Shown: positions 8,935 to 17,975 of the stretch, piece by piece
How positions within the stretch are numbered: the stretch's first letter is position 1
Layout of the letters: every line of letters starts with the position of its first letter
Assembly: GCF_017094525.1 (NCBI RefSeq)
Contig: NZ_CP064788.1
Location: forward strand, 248,001-312,000
Source: Halapricum desulfuricans
Lineage (GTDB): Archaea > Halobacteriota > Halobacteria > Halobacteriales > Haloarculaceae
Length of the DNA: 64,000 bases
Direction: 5' to 3'
Notes under the pieces: model-generated
The model's database searches: none
Told to the model about the DNA's origin: nothing
What the model saw: only the letters and a program-made list of their open reading frames with translations
Position numbers and translations under genes: made by a program

Positions 8935-10146
8935 ATGCTGTCGTTCGATGACGTACTCGCTGCGCGCGACCGGGTCGCCGAGACCGCGCGGCACACACCG
9001 CTGGATTACTCGCACACGTTTTCGTCGATGACGGGCGCGACCGTCCACCTGAAACTGGAGACCTTCCAGCGGACGGGCGCGTTCAAGATCCGCGGGGCGA
9101 CGAACCGCATCGCGACGCTGAGCGACGCCGAGCAGGCCGCCGGAGTCGTCACCGCGAGCGCGGGCAACCACGCGCAGGGCGTCGCGCTCGCTGCCACGCG
9201 GATGGGCGTCGACGCCAAGATCGTCATGCCGGAACACGCCCCGGTCTCGAAGGTCGAGGCGACCAGGAGTTACGGCGGTGAGGTCGTCCTCTACGGCGAA
9301 GACTACGACGCTGCGGCCGAGCGCGCCCACGAGATCGAACGCGAGGAGGGTCGCACGTACGTCCACGCTTTCGACGACGAGATGGTGATGGCCGGGCAGG
9401 GCACCATCGGGCTGGAAATCTACGAGGACTTGCCGGAGGTCGAGACGGTCGTCGTGCCGATCGGCGGTGGCGGACTGATCTCGGGGATCGCAACGGCGCT
9501 CAAGGGCCGCGACGAGGACATCCGGGTGATCGGTGTGCAGGCGGAGGGAGCCGCGAGCGCCCCCGCGTCTCTGGAGAAAGGCGAAATCGTCGAACGCGAC
9601 AGCGTCGAGACGATCGCGGACGGGATCGCCACCCGGAAGATCGGCGAGCGGACCTTCGAGGTGATCCGCGAGCGCGTCGACGAGGTCGTCACAGTCACCG
9701 ACTCGGAGATCGCCGTCGCGCTGACGAAACTCCTCGAACGCTCGAAGACTCTCGTCGAGGGCGCGGGCGCGGTCCCGCTTGCGGCGCTGTTGGCCGGGAA
9801 GTTCGACTACGAGGACGACGAGATCATCGTCCCGGCGCTCTGTGGCGGGAACATCGATCTGAACGTCCTGACGACAGTGATCATGCGCGGGCTGATCGAG
9901 ACCGGCCGATATCTGCGCTTGCGGACGGTCCTGAAAGACCGGCCCGGCGCGCTCGACCAGCTCGTCGAGGTGATCTCCGAACAGGACGCGAACATCTACG
10001 CGATCGAGCACGACCGCGCTTCCCGGGACATCGCGCTGAACGACGCCGAGGTCGAACTGGATCTTGAGACGAAAGGCCACGAGCACGTCCAGTCGTTGCT
10101 CGATGCGCTGGAGGCGAACGGCTACGAGATCGAAGTGCTGGTGTGA
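8935..10146 (+). CDS. ilvA: Threonine ammonia-lyase with ACT domain
   Basis: A 403-residue PLP enzyme that deaminates threonine to 2-oxobutyrate, the entry to isoleucine synthesis (or threonine catabolism). The PLP lysine is Lys51 in TGAFKIRGA; the phosphate-binding glycine loop is IGGGGLISG around residue 180. A C-terminal ACT domain (LRTVLKDRPGALDQLVEVIS) suggests allosteric control by amino acids. The length is that of the short single-ACT form. It is followed after about 75 bases by sufS on the same strand. Confidence 0.93.
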   Translation: MLSFDDVLAARDRVAETARHTPLDYSHTFSSMTGATVHLKLETFQRTGAFKIRGATNRIATLSDAEQAAGVVTASAGNHAQGVALAATRMGVDAKIVMPEHAPVSKVEATRSYGGEVVLYGEDYDAAAERAHEIEREEGRTYVHAFDDEMVMAGQGTIGLEIYEDLPEVETVVVPIGGGGLISGIATALKGRDEDIRVIGVQAEGAASAPASLEKGEIVERDSVETIADGIATRKIGERTFEVIRERVDEVVTVTDSEIAVALTKLLERSKTLVEGAGAVPLAALLAGKFDYEDDEIIVPALCGGNIDLNVLTTVIMRGLIETGRYLRLRTVLKDRPGALDQLVEVISEQDANIYAIEHDRASRDIALNDAEVELDLETKGHEHVQSLLDALEANGYEIEVLV

Positions 10147-10220
10147 CGATCGCATCGGTCAGCGCGATGGGTCTAGGCGGACCGAAGGAACCACGTGTCT
10201 CCGGCCCCCACCTTGAGGTA

Positions 10221-11465
10221 ATGACCGTGAGCGAATCCGGAGCGCTCGACGTCGAGCGCATCCGCGAGGACTTCCCCGTGCTCGAACGCGAGTTCGACGG
10301 GACACCGCTCGTCTACCTGGACAACGCCGCGACGACCCAGACGCCGGAGCACGTGATCGACGCGATCTCCGACTACTACCGGGAGTACAACGCCAACGTT
10401 CACCGCGGACTCCACCATCTCAGTCAGGAGGCCTCGATCGCCTACGAGGAGGCCCACGACCGTGTCGCCGAGTTCATCGGTGCCGACGGCCGCGAGGAGA
10501 TAGTCTTCACGAAAAACACGACCGAGAGCGAGAACCTCGTCGCCTACGCGTGGGGACTGCGCGAGCTCGGCCCGGGCGATACAGTCGTGCTGACCGAGAT
10601 GGAACACCACGCGTCGCTGGTCACCTGGCAACAGATCGCCGAGCGAACCGGTGCGGACGTCGCGTACATTCGGATCGACGAGGACGGTCGCCTCGACATG
10701 GATCACGCGCGCGAGGTTATCGGCGACGACACCGCGATGCTGTCGGCGGTTCACGTCTCGAACACGCTGGGGACGATCAACCCCGTCGCCGACCTCGTGG
10801 ACCTGGCCCACGATCACGACGCGCTGGCCTTCATCGACGGGGCGCAGGCAGTCCCGAACCGCCCGGTCGACGTTGAGGCCATCGACGCGGACTTCTACGC
10901 CTTCTCTGGACACAAGATGGCCGGCCCGACCGGGATCGGCGTCCTCTACGGCAAACGGCACCTGCTCGACTCGATGGAGCCGTTCCTCTACGGCGGCGAC
11001 ATGATCGAGAAGGTCACCTTCGAGGAGTCCCGATGGAACGAGCTCCCCTGGAAGTTCGAGGCCGGGACCCCTTCGATCGCCCAGGGGATCGCGCTGGCGG
11101 AGGCGTGTGACTACCTCGACGCGATCGGGATGGACCGGATCGCCCGCCACGAGAACGAACTCGCCCAGTACACGCTCGAACGCTTTGCGGAGTTTGACGA
11201 CATCGAAACTTTCGGCCCGCCCGCCGGCGAGGAACGGGGCGGACTGGTCTCGTTCAACCTCGAGTCCGTCCACGCTCACGACCTGTCCTCGATTCTCAAC
11301 GATTACGCCGTCGCGATCCGGGCCGGCGATCACTGCACCCAGCCGCTGCACGACAAACTCGGCGTCGCCGCGACCGCGCGGGCGTCGTTCTACGTCTACA
11401 ACACGCGCGAGGAGATCGACGTGCTGGTCGAGGCGATCGACGACGCACGCCAGCTGTTCGGCTAG
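10221..11465 (+). CDS. sufS: Cysteine desulfurase, SufS type
   Basis: A 414-residue PLP-dependent enzyme that removes sulfur from cysteine for Fe-S cluster assembly and thio-modification. The PLP lysine is Lys232 in FSGHKMAGP; the catalytic cysteine lies in AGDHCTQPLHD; TEMEHHAS and DGAQAVPN are cofactor-contact motifs. ATG 10221 is chosen because TTGAGGTA immediately precedes it and the upstream extension to 10143 is not family-like. SufBCD genes are not in view, so it may act with the Suf machinery elsewhere. Confidence 0.93.
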   Translation: MTVSESGALDVERIREDFPVLEREFDGTPLVYLDNAATTQTPEHVIDAISDYYREYNANVHRGLHHLSQEASIAYEEAHDRVAEFIGADGREEIVFTKNTTESENLVAYAWGLRELGPGDTVVLTEMEHHASLVTWQQIAERTGADVAYIRIDEDGRLDMDHAREVIGDDTAMLSAVHVSNTLGTINPVADLVDLAHDHDALAFIDGAQAVPNRPVDVEAIDADFYAFSGHKMAGPTGIGVLYGKRHLLDSMEPFLYGGDMIEKVTFEESRWNELPWKFEAGTPSIAQGIALAEACDYLDAIGMDRIARHENELAQYTLERFAEFDDIETFGPPAGEERGGLVSFNLESVHAHDLSSILNDYAVAIRAGDHCTQPLHDKLGVAATARASFYVYNTREEIDVLVEAIDDARQLFG

Positions 11466-11502
11466 CAGGTCGAGTCTCGCCGGTCTCGGATAGCGAGCGT
11501 CG

Positions 11503-12420
11503 CTACGATCGGTCGTCGTCGATGCGCGGAACGGACAGCGTCACGGCTGTGCCGCTGAGCGAGCTCTCGGAAACGGAGAGGCGGCCGCCCGCTTTCTCGA
11601 CGATCAGTCTGACGAGCCACAGGCCCACGCCCTCCGAGTGGGCGAGCACGTCCTCGACGTCGCCTTTGACGGCGGTCCGCTCGCTGTCCGGCAACCCCGG
11701 GCCGTCGTCCGCGACGACAACGCGTATCGCCTCGCTGTCGGCCGTCAGCTCGATCGTGACAGTCGCGCCCGGTCCGCCGTGTACGACTGCGTTTTCCAGC
11801 AGTTCGGTGATCGCAAACCCCAGTCGCGCGGGCACGAGCGTCCGCAGGTTCTCGGGGCCGTCGAACGCGATCGTCGCGTCCGGGTAGTCCGACCGGTACT
11901 GGGCACAGATGTCCGTGATCGCCCGCGAGAGGTCCTGCTCGACGCGGTGGTCGGCCGATTGTGCGGAGACGCCACGAAGCAGATTCGCCTTCTCCGCCAG
12001 CGTCGCCAGCCGGTCGGCCTTGCGTTCGAGGACTTCGAGGTGCGGTTCGACCTCGTCGGCGTCTCGGGCCGTCTCGACACGACCGCCGATGACGGTCGCG
12101 ATGTTGCGCAGGTTGTGTCTGACGATCCGATGCAGGATACTCAGTTCTCGTGTCTGCTGGCGGAGTCGCTGTGTCGTCTCGCGCTGGCGTTCGTGGGCGC
12201 GTGCGGTCAGTCCGTAAACCAGCAGTGCCGAGATGACCACGAATAGCCCGCCCTTGGTCGCCTCGATTCGGAATCTGGTTCTCGGATCCGAGACGAACAG
12301 GTACACGATTGCGTCCGAAAACAGGATCCAGAGCACCCCGAACGCGAAGTACACGCCGGCGATCCGTCTCGCCGTCAACTCCGGCAACGACGGTGAGGGG
12401 AGGTCGTCGAACGGGGCCAT
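11503..12420 (-). CDS. Membrane sensor histidine kinase
   Basis: A 305-residue kinase: two N-terminal membrane segments (about 21-43 and 57-74) with no sizeable sensor loop, then a dimerisation helix with the phospho-accepting His102 in RIVRHNLRN, and a HATPase_c domain with N box LLENAVVHGG, G1 DDGPGLP and a G2-like GVGLWLVRLIVEKAGG. This is the usual short haloarchaeal type. ATG 12420 is preferred over an upstream ATG at 12555, whose extension is Pro/Ser/Thr-rich and crosses the promoter region of the divergent citrate synthase gene. No response regulator is adjacent. Confidence 0.85.
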   Translation of the reverse strand: MAPFDDLPSPSLPELTARRIAGVYFAFGVLWILFSDAIVYLFVSDPRTRFRIEATKGGLFVVISALLVYGLTARAHERQRETTQRLRQQTRELSILHRIVRHNLRNIATVIGGRVETARDADEVEPHLEVLERKADRLATLAEKANLLRGVSAQSADHRVEQDLSRAITDICAQYRSDYPDATIAFDGPENLRTLVPARLGFAITELLENAVVHGGPGATVTIELTADSEAIRVVVADDGPGLPDSERTAVKGDVEDVLAHSEGVGLWLVRLIVEKAGGRLSVSESSLSGTAVTLSVPRIDDDRS

Positions 12421-12538
12421 CGACGTGGTGTGATCCGGAGATACGAAGGGGCGACCTATAGGCGTACGGGTCGGGGATGTGGGAACGTGTAGCGCGGAAA
12501 CGACAATGTTTTTCCGCCGAGGTTGATTGCAGTACAGT

Positions 12539-13675
12539 ATGTCCGACGACCTCAAGAAGGGGCTCGAAGGCGTCCTCGTCGCCGAGTCGGAACTCAGTTA
12601 CATCGACGGCGACGAGGGGCGGCTCGTCTATCGCGGTTACGAGATCGGGGATCTGGCAGAGCGGGCCAGTTTCGAGGAAGCGCTCTACCTGCTCTGGCAC
12701 GGAGAGTTGCCGACGGCGTCGGAGCTTTCGACGTTCGAGGAAGGACTGGCCGCGAGCAGGACGATCGACGAGGACGTCCTCGAGACGGTGCGGCGGCTGG
12801 CCGAGGCCGACGCGAACCCGATGGCGGCGCTTCGAACGGCGACGTCGATGCTGTCGGCTTACGACGAGGAGGACGGCGAGCCCGGAACGCGAGAAGAGGA
12901 CCTGGCGAAAGGCCGGCGGATCACCGCCAAGATGCCGACGATCGTGGCGGCGTTCAAGCGGATGCGAGACGGCGACGACCCGGTCGCGCCCCGGGAAGAC
13001 CTCGATCACGCCGCGAACTTCCTGTATATGCTCAACGGCGAGGTCCCCGACGACAAACTCGCCGAGATCTTCGATATGGCGCTGGTCATCCACGCTGATC
13101 ACGGGATCAACGCCTCGACGTTCGCCGCGATGGTCACCGCCTCGACGATGTCGGACATCTACAGCGCGGTCACGAGCGCGATCGGGACGCTGAAAGGCGG
13201 GCTCCACGGCGGCGCGAACCAGAACGTCATGGCGATGCTCAAGGAGATCGACGAGAGCGAACTGAGCGTCGTCGAGTGGACGCGCAACGCGCTGGAGGAC
13301 GGCAAGCGGATCCCCGGATTCGGACACCGGGTCTACGACGTAAAGGACCCGCGCGCGGCGATTCTGGGCGACCAGTCGCGGGCGCTGGGCAACGCCTCGG
13401 GAGAACTCAAGTGGTTCTCCTACAGCCAGGTCATCGAGGAGTTCATGGATAAAGAGACAGGCATCGCTCCCAACGTCGATTTCTACTCGGCCTCGACGTA
13501 CTACCAGATGGGGATCCCGATCGATCTGTTCACGCCGATCTTCGCGCTGAGCCGGGTCGGCGGCTGGATCGCTCACGTGCTGGAGTATCAGGCGGACAAC
13601 CGACTCATCCGCCCGCGGTCGCGATACGTCGGCCCGACCGATCAGGCGTTCGTTCCGATCGACCAGCGGGAGTGA
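12539..13675 (+). CDS. gltA: Citrate synthase
   Basis: A 378-residue type I archaeal/Gram-positive-size citrate synthase condensing oxaloacetate with acetyl-CoA in the TCA cycle. Active-site elements are His in GGLHGGANQNVM, His in IPGFGHRVYD and Asp in APNVDFYSA. ATG 12539 follows TACAGT and gives the family N-terminus (SDDLKKGLEGVLVAESELSYIDG). Monocistronic; divergent from the histidine kinase. Confidence 0.96.
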   Translation: MSDDLKKGLEGVLVAESELSYIDGDEGRLVYRGYEIGDLAERASFEEALYLLWHGELPTASELSTFEEGLAASRTIDEDVLETVRRLAEADANPMAALRTATSMLSAYDEEDGEPGTREEDLAKGRRITAKMPTIVAAFKRMRDGDDPVAPREDLDHAANFLYMLNGEVPDDKLAEIFDMALVIHADHGINASTFAAMVTASTMSDIYSAVTSAIGTLKGGLHGGANQNVMAMLKEIDESELSVVEWTRNALEDGKRIPGFGHRVYDVKDPRAAILGDQSRALGNASGELKWFSYSQVIEEFMDKETGIAPNVDFYSASTYYQMGIPIDLFTPIFALSRVGGWIAHVLEYQADNRLIRPRSRYVGPTDQAFVPIDQRE

Positions 13676-13788
13676 CTGCGTGGTCGGGCCGTTCGTGGCG
13701 TTCTGACCGGCGACAGGGACATCCGAGCAAGGTTCGGAAATCGCCGGTGACGAGAGATTTTTCCGCGGTGACTCCCTTTCGAGGAGTA

Positions 13789-14457
13789 ATGCCGCCGGAG
13801 GGGCCAGCACCGCCAGCCGATCGTGAGTCGCCAGTCGGACAGCCGGTCATCAGAGGCGATCCGGCGCTCACCGGACAGCAACCGGGCGAAGCCGTACAGT
13901 TCGATCCCGCCGATCCGGACAGTGTCGCCGAAGCGGCCGAGACAGTCGCGGCGTTCGCCGACAACACGGCCGGGGACGCGGACAACGTCTACATGTTGCG
14001 GGGTGCGGCCGCCTGTGCGGCGCTGGTCCGCGGCGAGGGGTCCTACAAAGCCGCGGCCGAGCGTGCCGGTGACGAAGCGACGGTCGCGTTCATCCGCAAG
14101 TGGTCGCGGGTCCACGATCTCCCGGAGGCGATCCGCCGCCACGTCGCTCGCGGCGATATCGCGCCCACGGCGGCCAAGCACATCGCCCGGGTGTCCGGCA
14201 CGGCGCGCTACTTGCTCGCCTGGGCCGCCCTGGATCACGATCTGACCGTCCGGGAGATTCGGTCGATCGCCAGCCGGATCAACGACGGCGAGGAGGTCTC
14301 GCAGGCGCTCGCCGCCGAGACGGGCGCGCGACTCGGACAACTGACGATCGATCTACCGATCGACGCGTATCTGTGTCTCCGCCGGCAGGCGTCGCTGTCG
14401 AACGCCGAGCCGGGGGCGTTTCTGGCCGAAGATATCGAGCCCGACGACCAATCGTAA
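13789..14457 (+). CDS. ParB-like HTH protein (DUF7119-type)
   Basis: A 222-residue protein with a central helical region SYKAAAERAGDEATVAFIRKWSR followed by PEAIRRHVARGDIAPTAAKHIARV, which has the layout of the helix-turn-helix in ParB/KorB-type proteins (IAPTAAKHIA is close to ParB-like motifs). I believe this is the haloarchaeal family DUF7119. A DNA-binding role is inferred. ATG 13789 follows GGAGTA. It lies just upstream of tRNA-Lys on the same strand. Confidence 0.7.
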   Translation: MPPEGPAPPADRESPVGQPVIRGDPALTGQQPGEAVQFDPADPDSVAEAAETVAAFADNTAGDADNVYMLRGAAACAALVRGEGSYKAAAERAGDEATVAFIRKWSRVHDLPEAIRRHVARGDIAPTAAKHIARVSGTARYLLAWAALDHDLTVREIRSIASRINDGEEVSQALAAETGARLGQLTIDLPIDAYLCLRRQASLSNAEPGAFLAEDIEPDDQS

Positions 14458-14491
14458 GGTCTTAAGCGATCACTGCCCGACCTGTAGGTGA

Positions 14492-14565
<74 letters not shown>

Positions 14566-14670
14566 TAGCATTCTGCTGCGGGCAATCCGCGAGCAGCGAA
14601 TGCGCTACGATGAGAATTGAATCAGGGAGTGGGAGGTGAGCGAGTAGCACGAGCGAACGGGAACGACCGT

Positions 14671-14692
14671 GGTTCAATTCCCATCCGGCCCG
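14671..14692 (+). repeat. tRNA-Lys 3'-end duplicate (att-like copy 2)
   Basis: This is a 22-base exact copy of positions 14544-14565 (T-arm, acceptor 3' strand and discriminator of tRNA-Lys). It cannot form a tRNA by itself. It is best explained as an attachment-site scar left by a tRNA-targeting integrase. Confidence 0.8.
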
Positions 14693-14789
14693 CTATTGCG
14701 ACGAACGGACGTGAGGAGCTATGCGGCTAAGGAATTGAGCCCTGGAAGTCACAGCCCGCACAGCGAAGCGAGCAGGAATGTCTTCCTCT

Positions 14790-14811
14790 GGTTCAATTCC
14801 CATCCGGCCCG
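14790..14811 (+). repeat. tRNA-Lys 3'-end duplicate (att-like copy 3)
   Basis: A second exact 22-base copy, 119 bases past copy 2. Read on the minus strand it supplies the final codons (GPDGN) and the TGA stop of rnp4. The stretches between the three copies are also loosely alike (both contain GAATTGA and CGAGC-type elements). Confidence 0.85.
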
Positions 14812-15095
14812 CTGTACCGATATCTCGCCTGTGCGCCACAGCTACAGGTAACGACGACGTGACCTTCTCGCGTCCGGACGCGAGCGTTACGGCCGGGCAA
14901 GAGGTAGGCGTCGCAGGCGTCGCAGGTGAATCGGTCGAAGTCCGCCGGCAGCGACAGGCGGTTGCGCTCGGCGATCCGGCGGGCGCGGCGGACGTATTCG
15001 CGAGCTCGATCCTGCTCGTCGCCACGGGCGGCCTGTTTGGCCCGCTCGTGGAGGATATCGATCCGCTCGCGGGCGATCTGCTGGTCGCTGGCCAT
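14793..15095 (-). CDS. rnp4: Ribonuclease P protein component 4
   Basis: A 100-residue Rpp21/Rpr2 homologue, part of archaeal RNase P, which trims the 5' ends of tRNAs. An N-terminal helical region (QQIARERIDILHERA, then RAREYVRRARRIAERNRL) is followed by a zinc ribbon made of CDACDAYLLPGRNARVRTR and CSCG. The last five residues and the stop codon come from a copy of the tRNA-Lys 3' end, so the native C-terminus was probably replaced. The zinc site lies upstream of this junction and is intact, so the protein is likely still functional. Confidence 0.9.
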   Translation of the reverse strand: MASDQQIARERIDILHERAKQAARGDEQDRAREYVRRARRIAERNRLSLPADFDRFTCDACDAYLLPGRNARVRTREGHVVVTCSCGAQARYRYSGPDGN

Positions 15096-15187
15096 CCATT
15101 CGATCGTAGGTCGATCCCGCGGTTAGATGTGTCGTTGTCGTCGGCCGAGTCGGCAACGTTTATTGAGTCTGCCGGAGAGAATCCGGT

Positions 15188-16246
15188 GTGCGCGTCCTGA
15201 ACTACCTCGAGTTGGAGGACCGACTCGACCGCAGCGGGATCAGCACCTCCGTCGCCCACCAGCGGGCCGCCCTCTCGCGTGCCGACGCCGACGTGAGCTA
15301 CGTCACCACGCCATGGTACGACGGCGACGTGGTGCTGGCCGGGCTCAACCGGCTCGTCGACGGCCAGGGGATGACCGAGTTCGACGTGGCCCACTGCAAC
15401 CTGATCGGTCCGGGCAGTGCCTTCGTCGCCCGCCAGGCAAAGAAGAAGGACATCCCCCTCGTGTTACACGCCCACGTGACCGCCGAGGACTTCGCCGAGA
15501 GCTTTCGCGGGTCGACGTATCTGGCCGGGCCGCTTCGGCGGTACCTGCGCTGGTTTTACTCGCAGGCCGACCTGGTGCTCTGTCCCAGCGAGTACACCCG
15601 TCGAACCCTCGAGGAGTATCCGATCGATGCGCCGATCCGCTCGATCACCAACGGGATCGACATCGACTCGATGGCCGGTCACGAGCAGTTCCGCGAGGAG
15701 TACCGCGACAGATACGACCTTGATGGGATGGTCGTGTTCGCAGTGGGGAGCGTCTTCGAACGCAAGGGCCTGACGACGTTCTGTGAAGTCGCCTGGAACA
15801 CCGACTATGATTTCGCCTGGTTCGGCGAGTACGACAGCGGCCTGCTGGCTTCCCGGACGGTTCGCAAGTGGACGAAGAACCCGCCCGAGAACGTCACCTT
15901 CACCGGCTGGATCGAGGACAAGCGCGGCGCCTTCGCCGCCGGCGACGTGTTCTTCTTCCCGTCGAAGGTCGAGAACCAGGGACTGGTCGTACTCGAAGCG
16001 ATGGCCGCCGGCAAGGCGGTCGTCCTCCGGGACATTCCGGTCTTCCGGGAATACTACGAGGACGGTCACGATTGCCTGCTGTGCTCGACTCGCGAGGAGT
16101 TCGAGAACGCGCTCGACCGGCTCGAGGAAGACCCCGACCTCCGGGCGCGCCTCGGCGAGAACGCCAAAGAGACGGCCAGAGAGCACAGCCTCGATCGCGT
16201 CGCCGAGGAGTTGACCGACGCCTATCGAGAAGTCACAACACATTAA
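15188..16246 (+). CDS. GT4 glycosyltransferase
   Basis: A 352-residue retaining glycosyltransferase of the GT-B fold, family GT4. The N-terminal acceptor domain has VLHAHVTAEDF; the C-terminal nucleotide-sugar domain has SVFERKGL, FFPSKVENQGLVVLEAMA (the EX7E signature region) and AVVLRDIPVF. It starts at GTG 15188, which gives the MRVLNYLELED family start. It lies 26 bases upstream of a second GT4 gene, so they form an operon. The sugar and acceptor are unknown; a glycolipid or cell-envelope glycan is plausible. It is more than 28 kb from the surface locus. Confidence 0.88.
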   Translation: MRVLNYLELEDRLDRSGISTSVAHQRAALSRADADVSYVTTPWYDGDVVLAGLNRLVDGQGMTEFDVAHCNLIGPGSAFVARQAKKKDIPLVLHAHVTAEDFAESFRGSTYLAGPLRRYLRWFYSQADLVLCPSEYTRRTLEEYPIDAPIRSITNGIDIDSMAGHEQFREEYRDRYDLDGMVVFAVGSVFERKGLTTFCEVAWNTDYDFAWFGEYDSGLLASRTVRKWTKNPPENVTFTGWIEDKRGAFAAGDVFFFPSKVENQGLVVLEAMAAGKAVVLRDIPVFREYYEDGHDCLLCSTREEFENALDRLEEDPDLRARLGENAKETAREHSLDRVAEELTDAYREVTTH

Positions 16247-16272
16247 TCGTCGGTCGTGCAATCGACGGACGA

Positions 16273-17406
16273 ATGGGCACACCGAGCGTCGCCGCGTTCA
16301 CCGACACGTACTTGCCGACGGTGAACGGCGTCACCTACACCGTCAAGTCCTGGCGCGAGGCCTGGGAGTCGCGGGGGCACACGATGGACCTGGTCTACCC
16401 GAAGGCCAGCGAGCACGACCCTGGGGACGGTGAATATCCCGTTCGGAGCGTTCGGTTCCCCTTCTACGAGGGGTACCGACTCGGCGCGCCACAGGTGCCC
16501 GACGCGGTGACCGACGCCGATGTCGTCCACACGCACACCCCCTTTGGCGTCGGACTGAGCGGCCTTCGACTCGCCCGCTCGAACGACCTGCCGCTGGTCG
16601 CGTCTTATCACACGCCGACCAGCGAGTACGCCGAGTACATCGCGTTCAACGGGGCGATCGAGCGGACGGTCAGACGCTGGGCCCGCACGTACGAGCGATG
16701 GTTTTTCGGCCGTGCCGATCTGGTCATCGCACCGAGCGAGCGAACGCGTGACCACATCCGCGAAGCGGTCGGCATCGACACCGAGGTCGCCGTGGTCCCC
16801 AACGGCGTCGATATCGACCGATTCAGGCCCGTCGATACCGACGACTTCCGCGACCGCTACGACATCGGTGACGGCCCGGTCGTCGGCTACACCGGCCGCC
16901 ACGGCTACGAGAAGTGCCTCTCCGACGTTCTCGCCGCGACCGGGGGGATGGACGTGACGGTCCTGTTCGGCGGCGACGGGCCCGCCCGTGAGGACCTCGA
17001 GGCCCGCGCCGAACGGCACGACGTCGACGCGCGGTTCCTGGGCTTTCTCGATCGCGAGGAACTGCCCGCCTTCTACTCGACGCTCGACATCTTCGCGTTC
17101 CCCAGCCCCGTCGAGACGCAGGGACTCGTCGCGCTCGAGGCCAACGCCTGCGGGACGCCCGTCGTCGGCGTCGACACCGGCGCGCTCTCGGACACCATTG
17201 TCGACGGCGAGACCGGCTATCGATATCCGCAGGGCGACATCGAGTCGTTCCGGGACCTGCTCGAACGCGCGCTACAGGAGCGTGATAGACTCAGCCAGAC
17301 GTGTCTCGACCGGCGTGAGCAGCTCAGCGTCGAGCACTCCGTCGATCGCCTCGAAGACCTCTACGAGTCGGTCCTGGCCGACTCGAAGACGACCCTCCTC
17401 AGGTGA
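16273..17406 (+). CDS. GT4 glycosyltransferase
   Basis: A 377-residue GT4 enzyme with TDTYLPTVNGVTYTVKSW at the N-terminus (typical of the glycolipid/SqdX-like branch), HTHTPFGVGLSGL, YTGRHGYEKC, LFGGDGPARE and FPSPVETQGLVALEANACGTPVVGVD. ATG 16273 gives this start; frame upstream belongs to the preceding gene's shadow. The SqdX-like N-terminus suggests transfer to a lipid or lipid-linked acceptor, but this is family inference. Its end overlaps the decayed photolyase on the other strand by eight bases. Confidence 0.88.
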   Translation: MGTPSVAAFTDTYLPTVNGVTYTVKSWREAWESRGHTMDLVYPKASEHDPGDGEYPVRSVRFPFYEGYRLGAPQVPDAVTDADVVHTHTPFGVGLSGLRLARSNDLPLVASYHTPTSEYAEYIAFNGAIERTVRRWARTYERWFFGRADLVIAPSERTRDHIREAVGIDTEVAVVPNGVDIDRFRPVDTDDFRDRYDIGDGPVVGYTGRHGYEKCLSDVLAATGGMDVTVLFGGDGPAREDLEARAERHDVDARFLGFLDREELPAFYSTLDIFAFPSPVETQGLVALEANACGTPVVGVDTGALSDTIVDGETGYRYPQGDIESFRDLLERALQERDRLSQTCLDRREQLSVEHSVDRLEDLYESVLADSKTTLLR

Positions 17407-17843
17407 ACTCCTCGAGACTCGCCTGCCCGTCGCGATCGGTGTCGCTATGTGTTCCCGGCGTCGGCTCGAAAACGACCCGCGCCGCCGAATCGCCGGGTCC
17501 GACAGCGCCTCGCTGGCTCGATCCGCCAGCGCGGCGTATCGGCCGGTCACGCCCCGGTTGTAGTAGATTTCGCAGCCCCGATCGAGTAGGGAAGCGATCA
17601 CTTCCCGGGATCGCCGTGCAGCAAGGCGAGGTCGCCGCCCCGGTCGCGATACTGGCGGCGGAGATCGCGCAGCGACTCGTGGACGAACCGGAGTCGGGCG
17701 TCACAGGCCAGCCCGTCGCTCCCGTAGAACTGCGGATCGAAGACGAACACCGGTGCCGGGGTGCCGTCTTCGGCGGCCGCCGCGAGCGCGGGGTTGTCGA
17801 CGCTGCGCAGGTCCGCCCGATGCCAGACGACGATGTCGCTCAC
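17399..17843 (-). pseudogene. Truncated, frameshifted DNA photolyase/cryptochrome
   Basis: From ATG 17843 the frame reads MSDIVVWHRADLRSVDNPALAAAA, then VFVFDPQFYGSDGL and LRRQYRDRGGDLALLHGDPGK before a stop at 17598. This is the photolyase antenna-binding N-terminal domain. One base is missing near 17600: the next frame continues VIASLLDRGCEIYYNRGVTGRYAAL. A second frameshift near 17490 leads into HSDTDRDGQASLEEFT and a stop. Only about 150 of some 460-500 residues remain and the FAD-binding half is gone. A MITE-like repeat lies 17 bases upstream of the former start. Confidence 0.8.
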
Positions 17844-17859
17844 TCACGTCTATTCGGAC

Positions 17860-17945
17860 TGATAGTGGTTGCTGTAACGATTTACCGGTGTGGCCGTACG
17901 ACTGCGTGCGGTTAACCCGGAACGGAATTACAGCAACCACTATGA
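17860..17945. mobile_element. MITE-like palindromic element, copy C (86 bp)
   Basis: Terminal inverted repeats are perfect over 16 bases (ATAGTGGTTGCTGTAA and its complement) inside TGA...TGA-type ends. It shares the end pattern TGATANTG...CANTATGA and its size with copies at 44716 and 62078, but its interior differs. It carries no gene. It sits between gatA and the photolyase remnant. Confidence 0.65.
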
Positions 17946-17975
17946 ATCGACAAATGCGGCGGGGTCGCTCAAGCG

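Noticed and set aside
11462-13810. A 782-codon minus-strand frame crossing the histidine kinase and citrate synthase
   Set aside because: Arg/Gly/Pro-rich shadow crossing two well-supported genes on different strands; no coherent motif.
14566-14811. Possible second and third tRNA-Lys genes
   Set aside because: Only the last 22 bases of the tRNA are repeated; no D-arm or anticodon arm precedes either copy.
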